DNA of 64,000 bases from Mycolicibacterium sp. TUM20985 (GCF_030295745.1 NZ_AP027291.1:868001-932000); one strand, 5' to 3'. Positions 1-8,902 are shown, counted from the stretch's first letter. The notes: generated by a model from the letters alone, not told the origin. Program-made: numbers and translations.

Positions 1-1
1 A

Positions 2-745
2 CCGGCCAACATCGTGTTAGGGGCAGCGGGGGAGGCGAAGATCGCCGACTTCGGCATCGCGAAGTCGGGTGATACCGACCTGACCAGCGTCGGTCAGATG
101 GTCGGAACGATGGCCTACCTCAGCCCGGAACGCATCGCCGGGCAGCCCGCCACCCCGCTCGACGACCTGTACGCCGTGGGCGCGGTTGGGTACGAGGCGC
201 TGACCGGGCGCATGCCGTTCCCCCAACCCGACCCGGCCTCTCTGATGCGGGCCATCGTCGAACACCAGCTGCCGCCGCTGACGGCCGTGCGTCCCGACAT
301 CGATCCCCACCTCGCCGGCGTCATCGACCGCGCCATGGCCCCGGACCCCCGGCACCGCTTCCCCGACGCCGACACCATGCGTGCGGCGCTGCAGTCGGTA
401 CGGCCACCGACGCTGATCCTTCCCGCTCCGCTGGCGGGCGCGGTTGCGCCGATGAGCGGCGTCATGGTGCCGCCACCTCCAGGAAGACGACGAAAGGTGT
501 TGGCGGGGTTGGCGATTGGCGCTGCGCTGATACTCGGGCTGGTGCTGGTCATCGCGGAGGTGACGACGTCCCGCCCCGCCACGTCGGAGACACCCCTGAC
601 GACTCCGCCGACGTCGGTGAGTACGTCGGTCGTCGCACCACCGACCACCACGCCGACGCTCACCCTTGCGCCGGTGCCGCAGGAGCGGCCGGGGAACGGA
701 CCGGGCGGGGGTCCCAAGAAACCGAAGCCCGAGCGGGGCGAGTGA
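2..745 (+). CDS. Membrane serine/threonine protein kinase, C-terminal part (partial at left edge)
   Basis: The frame is open from the window edge. It begins at the end of the catalytic loop (PANIVL, as in KPAN) and contains DFG (ADFGIAK), the activation-loop end and APE-equivalent (SPERIAG), and subdomain IX (DLYAVGAVGYEALTGRMPF). The kinase fold ends near residue 130. A proline-rich juxtamembrane linker and one transmembrane helix (LAIGAALILGLVLVIAEV) follow, then a short Thr/Pro-rich external tail ending in a basic, glycine-rich stretch. This is the PknE/F-type layout of mycobacterial Hanks kinases, but with no folded sensor domain outside. The N-lobe and catalytic Asp are outside the window. 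Which Pkn it is cannot be decided here. Confidence 0.9.
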   Translation, partial: PANIVLGAAGEAKIADFGIAKSGDTDLTSVGQMVGTMAYLSPERIAGQPATPLDDLYAVGAVGYEALTGRMPFPQPDPASLMRAIVEHQLPPLTAVRPDIDPHLAGVIDRAMAPDPRHRFPDADTMRAALQSVRPPTLILPAPLAGAVAPMSGVMVPPPPGRRRKVLAGLAIGAALILGLVLVIAEVTTSRPATSETPLTTPPTSVSTSVVAPPTTTPTLTLAPVPQERPGNGPGGGPKKPKPERGE

Positions 746-754
746 GCGCGCGGG

Positions 755-1264
755 TCAGCGGGTGCAGAGCCCGGCGGCTTCCTCCTCGGCGATGATCCGC
801 TCGACGGGCTCCCCGAGGTGCGCGGCGAAGTCGTCGGTGGCCTGCATGTTCCAGACGCCGTCCTGGTACACCATGATCCGGGAGCGCTCGATGCCGTTGA
901 CCTTCACGAGCACGATCGCCTCGTTCTCGGGCTGCAGGCGCAGGCCCGCGACGCTGAGCCTCTGGCCCGCCTTCTTGCACGTGTCGTAGAACGTGACGAA
1001 GTCTTCCTGCGTGATGCCGGCACGGACGGCGCGGTCCATGTGCTCCCACACGCCGGCGTAGTCACCGGCGGCGAACCGGTCCATCGTGGCTTGCGCGGCA
1101 GCGGTCGCGGCGGCCAACGTCTCCGGCACGTCACTGCCAGGGGCGTACCCGTCGGCCGCGGCGGGTCGAACCACCGATGACCCCGATGCACCATGCGCGG
1201 GTCCGCACGCCGAGCAGACGACCACCATCAGCGCCGCTGCGAGCGAGGCGACGAACGACTGCAT
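755..1264 (-). CDS. Probable secreted lipoprotein of unknown function
   Basis: Product of about 169 aa. The start chosen is the ATG that begins a signal peptide (MQSFVASLAAALMVVVCSAC) with a lipobox-like VCSAC ending at a Cys; an upstream in-frame start would put charged residues before the signal. The mature part is preceded by an Ala/Ser-rich linker and has a compact alpha/beta segment (WEHMDRAVRAGITQEDFVTFYDTCKKAG, shown in part) resembling small DUF4878/NTF2-like mycobacterial lipoproteins, but the family is not certain. It is convergent with the kinase gene, 9 bp away. Anchoring to the outer face of the membrane is inferred from the lipobox. Confidence 0.6.
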   Translation of the reverse strand: MQSFVASLAAALMVVVCSACGPAHGASGSSVVRPAAADGYAPGSDVPETLAAATAAAQATMDRFAAGDYAGVWEHMDRAVRAGITQEDFVTFYDTCKKAGQRLSVAGLRLQPENEAIVLVKVNGIERSRIMVYQDGVWNMQATDDFAAHLGEPVERIIAEEEAAGLCTR

Positions 1265-1391
1265 CGCGAAAGGGTAAACCGGATGGCGCTGGCCGTCAGC
1301 CCATGCACACATGCTCGCCGCGGGCGCCGCTATCCCGGGTGAGGCCGAAGGACCCTAACGGGCTCCGCCACGGCGTGGGCACACTGCAGGC

Positions 1392-2885
1392 ATGCGCAGC
1401 GAGCGGCGAGGGCTGAGCAGGCGGACCTTCCTGGCCGCCAGCGTGGTTGCGGCGGCCTCGTCGGCCTGCGCAGGCCATCCGGGGAGTGCGCGCCGGGTCG
1501 ACCCCGCCGCGAGGGACGCCGCGATCACGACCACCGAGGCCGCACGTCCCCATACCGGTCGCACCGTGACCGCCGCGCTCACCCCACAATCCGTGGACGT
1601 CGACCTCGGCGGGCCCATCGCCCGCACCCTCGCCTTCGGTGATGCAGTACCGGCGCCCGTCATTCGGGCCAACGTCGGAGACGAGGTGGCGGTGACCGTC
1701 GCCAACAGACTCGACCACCCGACATCGGTGCACTGGCACGGCATCGCCATCCGCAACGACATGGACGGCGCCGAGCCTGCCACCCCTAACATCCCGGCGG
1801 GGGGCGACTTCACCTACCGGTTCTCGGTTCCCGACGCCGGGACCCATTGGGCGCATCCGCATACCAATGGTCTCGACGCCGACCGGGGGCTGTACGTCCC
1901 GCTGATCGTCGACGACCCGGCCGAACCGGGTAGATACGACGCCGAGTGGATCGTGGTGCTCGATGACTGGACCGACGGCGTCGGGCCGTCCCCGCAGCAG
2001 ATCTACGACGGCCTGCACCGCATGGGGGGCATGTCCGGAATGGGACCGATGGCCATGGGCCGCGGCGGGACCAGTGCCCTACTCGGCGGCGACGCGGGCG
2101 ACGTCAGCTATCCCTACTACCTGATCAACGGTCGCATCCCGGCCGCACCCACGACCTTCTCCGCGAAGCCGGGTCAGCGAATCAGGCTGCGAATCATCAA
2201 CGCTGGATCGGATACTGCCTTCCGGGTGGCCCTGGCCGGCCACCCGATGACCGTCACCCATACCGACGGCTATCCGGTGACGCCGATGGACGTCGATGCG
2301 GTGCTGGTCGGAATGGGCGAACGGTACGACGTCGTCGTGACCGCTGGCGATGGCGTGTTCCCGTTGGTGGCGATGGCCGAGGGCAAGAACGCCCTCGCCC
2401 GCGCGCTGCTGGTGACGGGCGCGGGGAGTGCACCCGACGCGGCTCTCTTGCCGGCCGAGCTCAACGGCCAAGTGGGGACCGTCGACATTCTCACCGCCGC
2501 GCCGCAGGCCCAATTGGACCGGGCCCCGGCGGACGTCGCGCTAGCGGCCGTGCTCACGGGCGGCATGATGGGCTACGCCTGGGCAATCAACGGACGGTCC
2601 CACCCCGACGATGAGCCGCTCATGATCTACGAGGGCCAACGGGCCACGCTGACGTTCGAGAACCGGACTGCGATGTGGCATCCGATGCATCTCCACGGCC
2701 ACACCTTCGAGGTGACCGGACCGAACGGGCGACCGGGGCCGAGTAAGGACACCGTCATCGTGCGGCCCTGGCAGACGGTTGGCGTCGCACTTGTGGCCGA
2801 CAACCCCGGCACGTGGATGTTGCACTGCCACAATGGTTATCACCAGGAGGCTGGCATGATGACGAGCCTGGACTACGCGGTGTGA
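1392..2885 (+). CDS. mmcO: Tat-exported multicopper oxidase (MmcO-like)
   Basis: Product of 497 aa. The N-terminus has a twin-arginine signal (LSRRTFLAAS) followed by a lipobox (SSACAG), so it is exported folded and probably lipid-anchored. The copper motifs are complete: HWHG (His114, His116), HWAHPH (His152-157), HPMHLHGH in the C-terminal domain and HCHNGYHQEAGM with the T1 Cys and axial Met. A Met-rich loop (MGGMSGMGPMAMG) is typical of cuprous oxidases. By memory it aligns over its length with M. tuberculosis Rv0846c, which oxidises Cu(I) and is copper-induced. About 25-40 bp before the start, GACCCTAACGGGC (1351 on) resembles a CsoR/RicR-type site, but this is weak. Confidence 0.92.
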   Translation: MRSERRGLSRRTFLAASVVAAASSACAGHPGSARRVDPAARDAAITTTEAARPHTGRTVTAALTPQSVDVDLGGPIARTLAFGDAVPAPVIRANVGDEVAVTVANRLDHPTSVHWHGIAIRNDMDGAEPATPNIPAGGDFTYRFSVPDAGTHWAHPHTNGLDADRGLYVPLIVDDPAEPGRYDAEWIVVLDDWTDGVGPSPQQIYDGLHRMGGMSGMGPMAMGRGGTSALLGGDAGDVSYPYYLINGRIPAAPTTFSAKPGQRIRLRIINAGSDTAFRVALAGHPMTVTHTDGYPVTPMDVDAVLVGMGERYDVVVTAGDGVFPLVAMAEGKNALARALLVTGAGSAPDAALLPAELNGQVGTVDILTAAPQAQLDRAPADVALAAVLTGGMMGYAWAINGRSHPDDEPLMIYEGQRATLTFENRTAMWHPMHLHGHTFEVTGPNGRPGPSKDTVIVRPWQTVGVALVADNPGTWMLHCHNGYHQEAGMMTSLDYAV

Positions 2886-2989
2886 CCGGTGACAGGCGGA
2901 TCGGGAGCAAGACGTGGCACGGGTCGGTGCACGCCGAAATCCCGTAACGATCTTCGGTGTGGGCCCGTCCAGTACGGTGACGCCCAAGC

Positions 2990-3013
2990 GTTCCGTACAT
3001 GTGTGCGGGGGTA
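2990..3013 (+). promoter_or_regulatory. Candidate SigF-type promoter upstream of the phosphatase gene
   Basis: GTT at 2990-2992 is followed by 16 bp and GGGTA at 3009-3013, close to the mycobacterial SigF pattern GTTT-N15-17-GGGTA. It lies 32 bp before the ATG of a gene whose product is of the RsbU type that usually acts on SigF partners. Only one promoter-like string was seen and no scoring was done. Confidence 0.3.
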
Positions 3014-3044
3014 CCGGATCCACCGGTAGGAGACAAGTCGAACC

Positions 3045-5210
3045 ATGACAGCTGGCGCGCCGTCGGACGGGCCGATGCAACCGGTGGCGGGCGGCGGCGA
3101 TTGGCGGCGCGCGACAGGGTTGTTCATGGCCGTCGCGGTGCCATACGCCGTCGGCGCAGCGCTGTCCTGGCAGACGTTCGGCGCGGCGCTGGGACCGGCG
3201 TTCTTCCCTCCGGCAGGGGTCACGCTCGCCGCGATGTTGCTGACCCGGCGCTCGCTGTGGCCGGTGATCGTGGCTGCGATCGTCGTGGCGGAGATGGGTG
3301 TAGACCTCGCGTTCGGCGCCAGCGGCTGGTCGGCCGCGGGGTTCGCGTTGGCGAACTCCGTCGCGCCGGTGGTGGGTGCTGCGGTCACCGGCGCCCTCTG
3401 CGGAGGCGTTCCGGACTTGCGCCTCAGGGGTGATCTCAGTAGGTTCCTCGGCGGCGGCTGTGTGGTGGGTCCGTTGGTGGGCGCCTTGATCGGCGCGTCG
3501 GTCGTCGCGGCAGGCGGTCAGGTGTGGTGGCCAGGGAGTTTGCTGCATTGGTGGGCGGGGGATGGCGTCGGGGCGATGGTCGTCGGCGCGCCGATATTGC
3601 TGTGGACTCGTCAAAAACACGTGCTGCGCAACCGGCGCGGCGAAACGGTGTTCGTGCTCGCCCTTACCGCCGGGCTGGCGACGGCAGCGTTCTGGTTCAG
3701 TACTCCACCCTCCTTGGTGCTGCTGCCGGTGCTGGCGTGGGCGGCCTTTCGGCTCGACGTGATCGGCGCCGCGCTGGCGGGATTGGTATTCGCGTTCGTC
3801 GCCAACTACATGACCGACGCGGGTATGGGGACGTTCGCCGCGTTGGTGATGTCGCCGGCGGCGCGGCTTGCGGTGGCGCAGGCCTTCATCGCGGTCGCGG
3901 TCTTGATGGCGATGTTGATGGCACAGGAGGCCGCGGGGCGCCTGGCCGCAGTCAAACAACGGCAATCCGAGCAGCGGGAACGGGCGCGTTTGGAGACGTT
4001 GGCCCGACTCGCACAGTTGTTGGGTGCAGCGCTGACCCCAGAGCAGATCGGCGATGCGGTCGCGGGCCAGGTTCTCAGCGACGCCGGCGCACAAGGCTTC
4101 GCCCTGGGTCTGGTGGACGACCACCGGCAGCAACTGGTGTGGGTGTGTATGGCCGGCTACCCCGCCGAGGTGGTGACCACGGCGGGCGGCGGCGTCGCGC
4201 TCACGAAAGTTGCCGCAGCATGCGATGCAGTGCGCACCGGCACACCGACCGTGTTCAGCAGCCCAGCCGAGTACCAGGCCCGATATCCGCAGAACTCGCA
4301 GTGGTTGGTCAGCAGTGGCGCGACCGCGCTGGTGGACTGGCCGTTGACGTCGGCCGCGAAGACGATTGGCGTGTTGCACCTGATGTGGGCTCGGCCTCAG
4401 CCCCTGGACTCCGCGCAGTTGGCGTACGCGTCTGCGGTCGCCACGATGATCGGCCAGGCCCTCGTGAGGGCGCAGATCTACGCCGACGAGCACGCGATGG
4501 CCTCGGTGCTGCACGCGGCCGTGCTGCCCACCACGGCGACCGACATTCCCGAGTTGGACGTAACGGTCTGCTACGAACCTGCCGACGCCGTGCACGGTCT
4601 CGGCGGAGATTGGTACGACGTGATGGCGTTGCCGGAGAACCGGACGTTCTTGGCAGTGGGCGATGTCGTCGGGCACGGATTGCCAGCGGTGGAGGACATG
4701 GTGCAGTTGCGCACCGCGGCTCGCGCGATGGCGGTACAGGGTTTGCAACCCGCGGCCATGCTCGCCCATCTCAACGAGTTCACCCGCTATGCGACCAGCG
4801 GGAGATTCGCCACCATGATCGTCGCGATCTTCGACCCGTTGGCCGGGTCCCTGACCTACGGCTCGGCGGGGCATCCGCCGGCCTTGCTCCGCCGAGCGGG
4901 CGACACACGCGTCACGGAGTTGTTGGGAGGGCGCGGGCCCGTGCTCGGTCCCATCTGCGGCGCCTCGTTCGCCGAAAGCGTCCTGACGATCACGACCGGC
5001 GACATCGTGATCATGTACACCGACGGACTGATCGAACGCCGCGGCCGCGATTTGGACACAGGTGTCGCAGAAGTGAGCGACGCGATTTCAAGCTGGCCAA
5101 GCGGTACATCACTGCAGGGCGAATGTCGAAGGCTGATCGAATCATCTGCGCCCGCACCTCGCGACGACGACGTCTGCGTCGTCGCGGTTCGGTGCTTGCC
5201 ACGAACGTAG
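3045..5210 (+). CDS. MASE1-GAF-SpoIIE (PP2C) phosphatase, RsbU-like
   Basis: Product of 721 aa. Residues about 20-300 form a multi-helix membrane region with MASE1 features (FFPPAGVTLAAMLL, then GVDLAFG and NSVAPVVGA). Residues about 310-470 look like a GAF sensor (MAGYPAEVV...ALVDWPL). Residues about 485-720 are a SpoIIE/PP2C phosphatase: the metal-binding LGGDWYDV and VGDVVGHGLPA motifs, then GHPPALLRR and MYTDGLIERR. Such proteins dephosphorylate anti-anti-sigma factors and so release a stress sigma factor. No kinase, anti-sigma or antagonist gene is adjacent, so the partner is unknown. The ATG is preceded by GTAGGAGAC as a ribosome site. Confidence 0.88.
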   Translation: MTAGAPSDGPMQPVAGGGDWRRATGLFMAVAVPYAVGAALSWQTFGAALGPAFFPPAGVTLAAMLLTRRSLWPVIVAAIVVAEMGVDLAFGASGWSAAGFALANSVAPVVGAAVTGALCGGVPDLRLRGDLSRFLGGGCVVGPLVGALIGASVVAAGGQVWWPGSLLHWWAGDGVGAMVVGAPILLWTRQKHVLRNRRGETVFVLALTAGLATAAFWFSTPPSLVLLPVLAWAAFRLDVIGAALAGLVFAFVANYMTDAGMGTFAALVMSPAARLAVAQAFIAVAVLMAMLMAQEAAGRLAAVKQRQSEQRERARLETLARLAQLLGAALTPEQIGDAVAGQVLSDAGAQGFALGLVDDHRQQLVWVCMAGYPAEVVTTAGGGVALTKVAAACDAVRTGTPTVFSSPAEYQARYPQNSQWLVSSGATALVDWPLTSAAKTIGVLHLMWARPQPLDSAQLAYASAVATMIGQALVRAQIYADEHAMASVLHAAVLPTTATDIPELDVTVCYEPADAVHGLGGDWYDVMALPENRTFLAVGDVVGHGLPAVEDMVQLRTAARAMAVQGLQPAAMLAHLNEFTRYATSGRFATMIVAIFDPLAGSLTYGSAGHPPALLRRAGDTRVTELLGGRGPVLGPICGASFAESVLTITTGDIVIMYTDGLIERRGRDLDTGVAEVSDAISSWPSGTSLQGECRRLIESSAPAPRDDDVCVVAVRCLPRT

Positions 5211-5283
5211 GCGGTAGCGCGTTCGCATCCGGCGGTTGCGCCGCTGCTCGCTCGCGCCACCACGGAAGGCGACGTCGGACCTG

Positions 5284-5356
5284 TGCCCCCACCAGGGCTC
5301 GAACCTGGGACCTGCGGATTAAAAGTCCGTAGCTCTACCAACTGAGCTATAGGGGC
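5284..5356 (-). tRNA. tRNA-Lys (anticodon TTT)
   Basis: On the minus strand the acceptor GCCCCTA pairs with TGGGGGC, the anticodon loop is CTTTTAA (TTT, Lys) and the T-arm has GGTTCGAGCC. The discriminator base is A. CCA is not encoded (CAC follows). Confidence 0.95.
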
Positions 5357-5502
5357 GCGGGAGATCAGAATACTGGTCGGCGTCGGACCGTTCGCCGCGG
5401 GAGCAACGGGGCCCCGCGTTTGAGAATTCGGGGGCCGGTAACCTAAGCTATCGAAGCTCCAGCGCGAAAGCGTTGCGAGTACCCCGAAGAGATTCGGCTT
5501 TG

Positions 5503-5575
5503 GCCCCCATCGTTTAGCGGCCTAGGACGCCGCCCTTTCACGGCGGTAGCACGGGTTCGAATCCCGTTGGGGGTA
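5503..5575 (+). tRNA. tRNA-Glu (anticodon TTC)
   Basis: Acceptor GCCCCCA pairs with TGGGGGT. The anticodon stem CCGCC/GGCGG encloses the loop CTTTCAC (TTC, Glu). The T-loop GGTTCGAATCC is canonical. It is the first of three closely spaced tRNAs on the same strand, an arrangement (Glu-Asp-Phe) that I recall from other mycobacteria. Confidence 0.96.
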
Positions 5576-5614
5576 CGACGCAACGGCGGTATCGTCGGAG
5601 CAGAAGTAGAGCAA

Positions 5615-5691
5615 GGCCCTGTGGCGCAGTTGGTTAGCGCGCCGCCCTGTCACGGCGGAGGTCGCGGGTTCGAGTCCCGTCAGGGTCGCCA
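5615..5691 (+). tRNA. tRNA-Asp (anticodon GTC)
   Basis: Acceptor GGCCCTG pairs with CAGGGTC. Anticodon loop CTGTCAC reads GTC (Asp). The discriminator is G and CCA is encoded (5689-5691). It lies 39 bp after tRNA-Glu. Confidence 0.96.
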
Positions 5692-5722
5692 AACGGCGAG
5701 GCAAGGAATTCCGTGCCGTCCC

Positions 5723-5799
5723 GGCCAGGTAGCTCAGTTGGTACGAGCGTCCGCCTGAAAAGCGGAAGGTCGCCGGTTCGATCCCGGCCCTGGCCACCA
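5723..5799 (+). tRNA. tRNA-Phe (anticodon GAA), integration target
   Basis: Acceptor GGCCAGG pairs with CCTGGCC. Anticodon loop CTGAAAA reads GAA (Phe). CCA is encoded at 5797-5799. From 5749 to 5798 the sequence is repeated exactly 19 kb away, so the integrated element sits against this gene and its own attachment copy keeps the tRNA intact. Confidence 0.97.
5749..5798 (+). repeat. Left attachment repeat (within tRNA-Phe), 50 bp
   Basis: It begins at GTCCGCCTGAAAAGCGG and ends at CTGGCCACC. It is identical over 50 bp to 24818-24867; the base before it and the base after it differ between the two copies. Confidence 0.97.
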
Positions 5800-5822
5800 T
5801 CTTTGACCTGCATTGACACGGA

Positions 5823-6992
5823 TTATGCACTCGGTTGTTGGTTAGATTCGTCCGGTTCTTGTCCGGTCGTCGGTGTGTGCACCTCATTCGCGTGGAGCTG
5901 ATCGAGGTTGGTTGCCACGTGGTCCAGCTCGTCGGCGTAGAGGTCGCTGTAGATGTTCGCGGTCACCGTCGGCGTCGAATGGCCCATGGTCTTCTGTACG
6001 TACCGCAGATCAGCGCCGGACTTTCTGGCGAGACTGGCGTAGGTGTGGCGCAGCTCGTGAATGGTCAGCGGAGCCAGGTGCGTTTTCTTGAGTGCCTTGT
6101 TCCAGTGCGTGTGCCTGCGCCAGTTGTTGGATCGCAGCATTGCTCCGTTGGGTGAGGTGACGGCAGGCTCGTCAGGAGCGCGACCGCTGATGCGCCGTGT
6201 GAGGGCGTCGACGACGACTTGCGGGAGTGGGACGGTTCGGATGCCGGAACGGGTTTTCGGAGGCCCGATGACGATGCGTCCTTCAACCTCCGGTGCGGCG
6301 CGTCGAACATAGATCCGGCGGGCAACCAGATCGACGTCCTTGACGCGGAGGCCGACGAGTTCAGACCAGCGCAGGCCGGTGTAGGCGAGGACGACGACGA
6401 TGTCGCCCTGGTCGCCGCACGCGGCAGCGAGTGTGTGGACCTCCTGCGCGGTGAGGTAGCGGTGACGTTCTCGCTCGGGAATGCGCCCCGCTGAGACGCC
6501 GATGGCGGGGTTGCGGTGAATGCGGCCGTCCTGGTGGGCCACGTCGAGGATCGAACGCAAGAGCCGAAGCGTTGAGACCTTCGCCCACGGTCCGACCGTC
6601 AGGGCATCGACGAACGCCTGGACGTCGCCGCGGGTGATCTCGTCGACCGGCACATGGCCGAAGCGCGGCGCGATGCGCAGCTCCCAGTGCTGGGTGTATC
6701 CGCTCCACGTCTTCGGCGACACTGCCGGTTTTTTGGAGTCGGAGAACTGCGACCAGACCCGGCACAGCGGTGTGCGGCCAAGGCGAGGATCGAATCGACG
6801 CGCGCCGAGAGCGGCTTCATTGTCACGGTCGGATTTGAACGCCTTCGCCTCGCGCAGGGTCGGGAACGTGGCCGACGTTTCGACCCAGCCAGATGGGGCG
6901 TCCGGATCACGGACCAGGTACCGGACTTGGTAGCGAGGCTCTCCCGCCGCGCTGAGCCGCTTTCGGATGCCACGTGGCGTGTTACCGGCCAT
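5823..6992 (-). CDS. Tyrosine recombinase (integrase) of the element
   Basis: Product of 389 aa. An AP2-like arm-binding N-terminus and SAM-like core-binding region (about 75-165) precede the catalytic domain with Arg208 (TGLRWSEL), His312-x-x-Arg315 (IHELRHTY), His338 (GHST) and nucleophile Tyr348 (ANIYSDLY). All key residues are present, so it should be active. The ATG at 6992 overlaps the excisionase stop (TAATG), giving translational coupling; an upstream in-frame start is less likely. The gene ends 24 bp from the tRNA-Phe 3' end, the usual position for a site-specific integrase using that tRNA. It integrates and excises the element at the 50-bp att core. Confidence 0.95.
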   Translation of the reverse strand: MAGNTPRGIRKRLSAAGEPRYQVRYLVRDPDAPSGWVETSATFPTLREAKAFKSDRDNEAALGARRFDPRLGRTPLCRVWSQFSDSKKPAVSPKTWSGYTQHWELRIAPRFGHVPVDEITRGDVQAFVDALTVGPWAKVSTLRLLRSILDVAHQDGRIHRNPAIGVSAGRIPERERHRYLTAQEVHTLAAACGDQGDIVVVLAYTGLRWSELVGLRVKDVDLVARRIYVRRAAPEVEGRIVIGPPKTRSGIRTVPLPQVVVDALTRRISGRAPDEPAVTSPNGAMLRSNNWRRHTHWNKALKKTHLAPLTIHELRHTYASLARKSGADLRYVQKTMGHSTPTVTANIYSDLYADELDHVATNLDQLHANEVHTPTTGQEPDESNQQPSA

Positions 6993-7225
6993 TACCGACG
7001 CACCTGCTTCAGCCAGGCCCGGACCTCGGCGCAGTCCCAACGGCGCACCCGTTCCGACAACGTGTAGCAGGGTGGGCCGACTTGCTCCCCGGTGGCTTCG
7101 CGCAGCGAGGCCCAGCGGTTCAGTGTCGCGGCCGAAATGCCGAGAAGCTCCGATACCTGTTCTGCGGTGAGTAGTTCGGGGAAGGTGCCGGTGGCGAGGA
7201 GGTCTCGGAGGCCGTGGGTGGGCAT
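6992..7225 (-). CDS. Excisionase-like helix-turn-helix protein
   Basis: A 77-aa basic protein with a MerR/Xis-type winged helix (LLTAEQVSELLGISAATLNR, then WASLREATGEQVGPP). The ATG at 7225 is preceded by AAGGTGA at good spacing. It overlaps the integrase start by one base, so the two are made together. In the AICE family this position holds Xis, which bends the att sites and directs the integrase toward excision. The direct role here is inferred from position and fold. Confidence 0.82.
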   Translation of the reverse strand: MPTHGLRDLLATGTFPELLTAEQVSELLGISAATLNRWASLREATGEQVGPPCYTLSERVRRWDCAEVRAWLKQVRR

Positions 7226-7229
7226 TGCG

Positions 7230-7583
7230 TCACCTTGTCGCGGGTGGTTGGTGGTGGTGAGCGGACGGAACGCCCATCCCGGCGCGGATGGAGTGGAACC
7301 AAGCGCGTGTGCGCGGCAAACCCGCATCGATGTCGACTCGACCGCCGGTCATTCCCCAGAGATCGAATGCCCACCGCTCCAGCGCGGACACCGTGGTCTC
7401 GCTGCATCGGTGAAGCTGGGCACCGTCATCGAGTAACAGGGCGGCGCCGATGACCTCGCCGGTTGACCAGAGATGCCGGTAATCGGTCCATCCGTGGCTG
7501 AGGACGAGGTTGGCGCGAACCCTCAGGTCGTCTGCATACCTGGCCAATTGATTCTGGTCGGGTGGTTCGAAAGCGGAGTTCAC
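7230..7583 (-). CDS. Hypothetical protein of the element backbone
   Basis: A 117-aa protein starting with GTG that overlaps the translocase stop by one base (TAGTG) and ends 4 bp before the excisionase start. It has no signal or membrane segment. A Trp/Arg-rich middle (GWTDYRHLWSTGEVIGAALL) is seen, with a His-rich tail. No family was recognised. Its tight packing between translocase and excisionase genes suggests a role in transfer or excision control, but that is only from context. Confidence 0.7.
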   Translation of the reverse strand: MNSAFEPPDQNQLARYADDLRVRANLVLSHGWTDYRHLWSTGEVIGAALLLDDGAQLHRCSETTVSALERWAFDLWGMTGGRVDIDAGLPRTRAWFHSIRAGMGVPSAHHHQPPATR

Positions 7584-8902
7584 TATGCTGCCCTCCCTCC
7601 AGTTGAGAGTCCCCGGCCGTATCGCTTTGCAGTGGAGCGGATTTGGTCGTCCGTCCAGTAGTCGGCTCGCACCCTGGTCACCTGTCCGTCTTCGGCGACG
7701 ACATAGCCGGTACCCGGTTTGTCGGGGCTGATCCGTTGTGCGGGTGCGCTATCGGCCATCCCATCGCCGAGGACCATCGTGACTTCTTCGCGGGAACGGA
7801 GTCGGAGCGCAATGGTCTGGGTGAACAGTCCTCGCATCGGAAGGACCTCCTTACGGGGATCTTGGAGGAACGCGGCCACCACGATGCCCAGGGCGCGGCC
7901 TTTCGTGAGAATTCGCGACAACGAGGCGGCAGCTTCTTTACGCAGTGCGGCGTCGCTCATGTACGCCGTCATTCCGGCCAGTTCGTCGATCAGCAACACC
8001 ACGAGAGGGGTGGACGTGGTGGCAGTGTGCTCACGCTTACGACCGGCCATCGCAGCGCCGCGCTTGTTCATCACCTTCTCCAGCGCGGCAAGGGTTTCCA
8101 CAGCGTCGGCTTCGGTGGTCGCGATCTTGGTGAACAGACCGGAGCCAACCGACAATTCGATGCCGTACTTCAGATCGATTCCCACAAGCCGAACCAGGCC
8201 GGCGGCAACGGCGGGACCGAGCCCACCAGCGATGCCCCAGAAGACAGAGCCTTTGCCTGCACCTGAGCAACCCACGGTGAGTGTGTGTCGGCCGCTCAAG
8301 GGCAGGGTCCAGGCTGATCCGTTCTCGCACCGGCCGAGCGTGACTCGCGTCGTCGCAACAGCTGTCGGGGGAGCGGCAGTACATACCGTGGACAACTGTT
8401 CTCGCATGACCAGTTCGATCCGAAGCGTCCCGGGGGAGATGACAACCGACCGCGCCGAGTGTGCGCCCGCAGCGTCGCGGATCGCGGGAACCGCGCGCTC
8501 CAATTCGTCGACGGTCTGCCCCATCCGTGCTCGCACCGTCAGATGCAGACTGGTGTGAGATACCGCTGTTCCCAACAGCTTTGGATGAAACCACTGCGTC
8601 GACGCGACTTGCCGTCCTTCCTTGTCGCGGCGGGTGACCTGCTCGGAGGCCGACAAGCGGCAGCGCTTGCACAGTCGCTGCCATGAAATGTGCGCCCAGA
8701 GCCGCCAGCGCAGGAGCCGGGCAGGGGTGGCGAACCGTTCCTGGTAGGTGTCCGGTGAGTGCAGCCGCCAGTAGGTCAGAGCTGCCCCAGTGATGATGAC
8801 GACGATCACCATGCAGAGGGCGAAGCCCTTGAGTAAGTGCAGCAGGTGGTCGAACCGCAGCGGGGTGTCAGAACCCATAGGTGTGTACGGATCGGGATTC
8901 AT
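7583..8902 (-). CDS. FtsK/SpoIIIE-type DNA translocase (TraB/TraSA-like transfer protein)
   Basis: Product of 439 aa. A transmembrane helix lies near residues 23-45 (GFALCMVIVVIITGAALTYW). The RecA-like motor has Walker A GCSGAGKG (211-218) and Walker B VVLLIDELAG (Asp306). The C-terminal part has the FtsK-like ILTKGRALGIVVAAFLQDPR and LRLRSREE. In AICEs this one membrane-anchored motor moves double-stranded DNA to the recipient. A long FtsK gamma-type winged helix is not obvious, although the last 50 residues could hold a short DNA-recognition region. The start overlaps the stop of the upstream gene by 4 bp. Confidence 0.92.
   Translation of the reverse strand: MNPDPYTPMGSDTPLRFDHLLHLLKGFALCMVIVVIITGAALTYWRLHSPDTYQERFATPARLLRWRLWAHISWQRLCKRCRLSASEQVTRRDKEGRQVASTQWFHPKLLGTAVSHTSLHLTVRARMGQTVDELERAVPAIRDAAGAHSARSVVISPGTLRIELVMREQLSTVCTAAPPTAVATTRVTLGRCENGSAWTLPLSGRHTLTVGCSGAGKGSVFWGIAGGLGPAVAAGLVRLVGIDLKYGIELSVGSGLFTKIATTEADAVETLAALEKVMNKRGAAMAGRKREHTATTSTPLVVLLIDELAGMTAYMSDAALRKEAAASLSRILTKGRALGIVVAAFLQDPRKEVLPMRGLFTQTIALRLRSREEVTMVLGDGMADSAPAQRISPDKPGTGYVVAEDGQVTRVRADYWTDDQIRSTAKRYGRGLSTGGRAA

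Noticed and set aside
2541..4874. A 777-codon open frame on the minus strand opposite mmcO and the phosphatase gene
   Set aside because: It is His/Arg/Pro-rich antisense translation of two clear genes in G+C-rich DNA, with no domain.
3524..5332. A 602-codon plus-strand frame inside the phosphatase gene
   Set aside because: Arg-rich out-of-frame shadow that runs into the tRNA-Lys; the real frame has MASE1, GAF and PP2C motifs.
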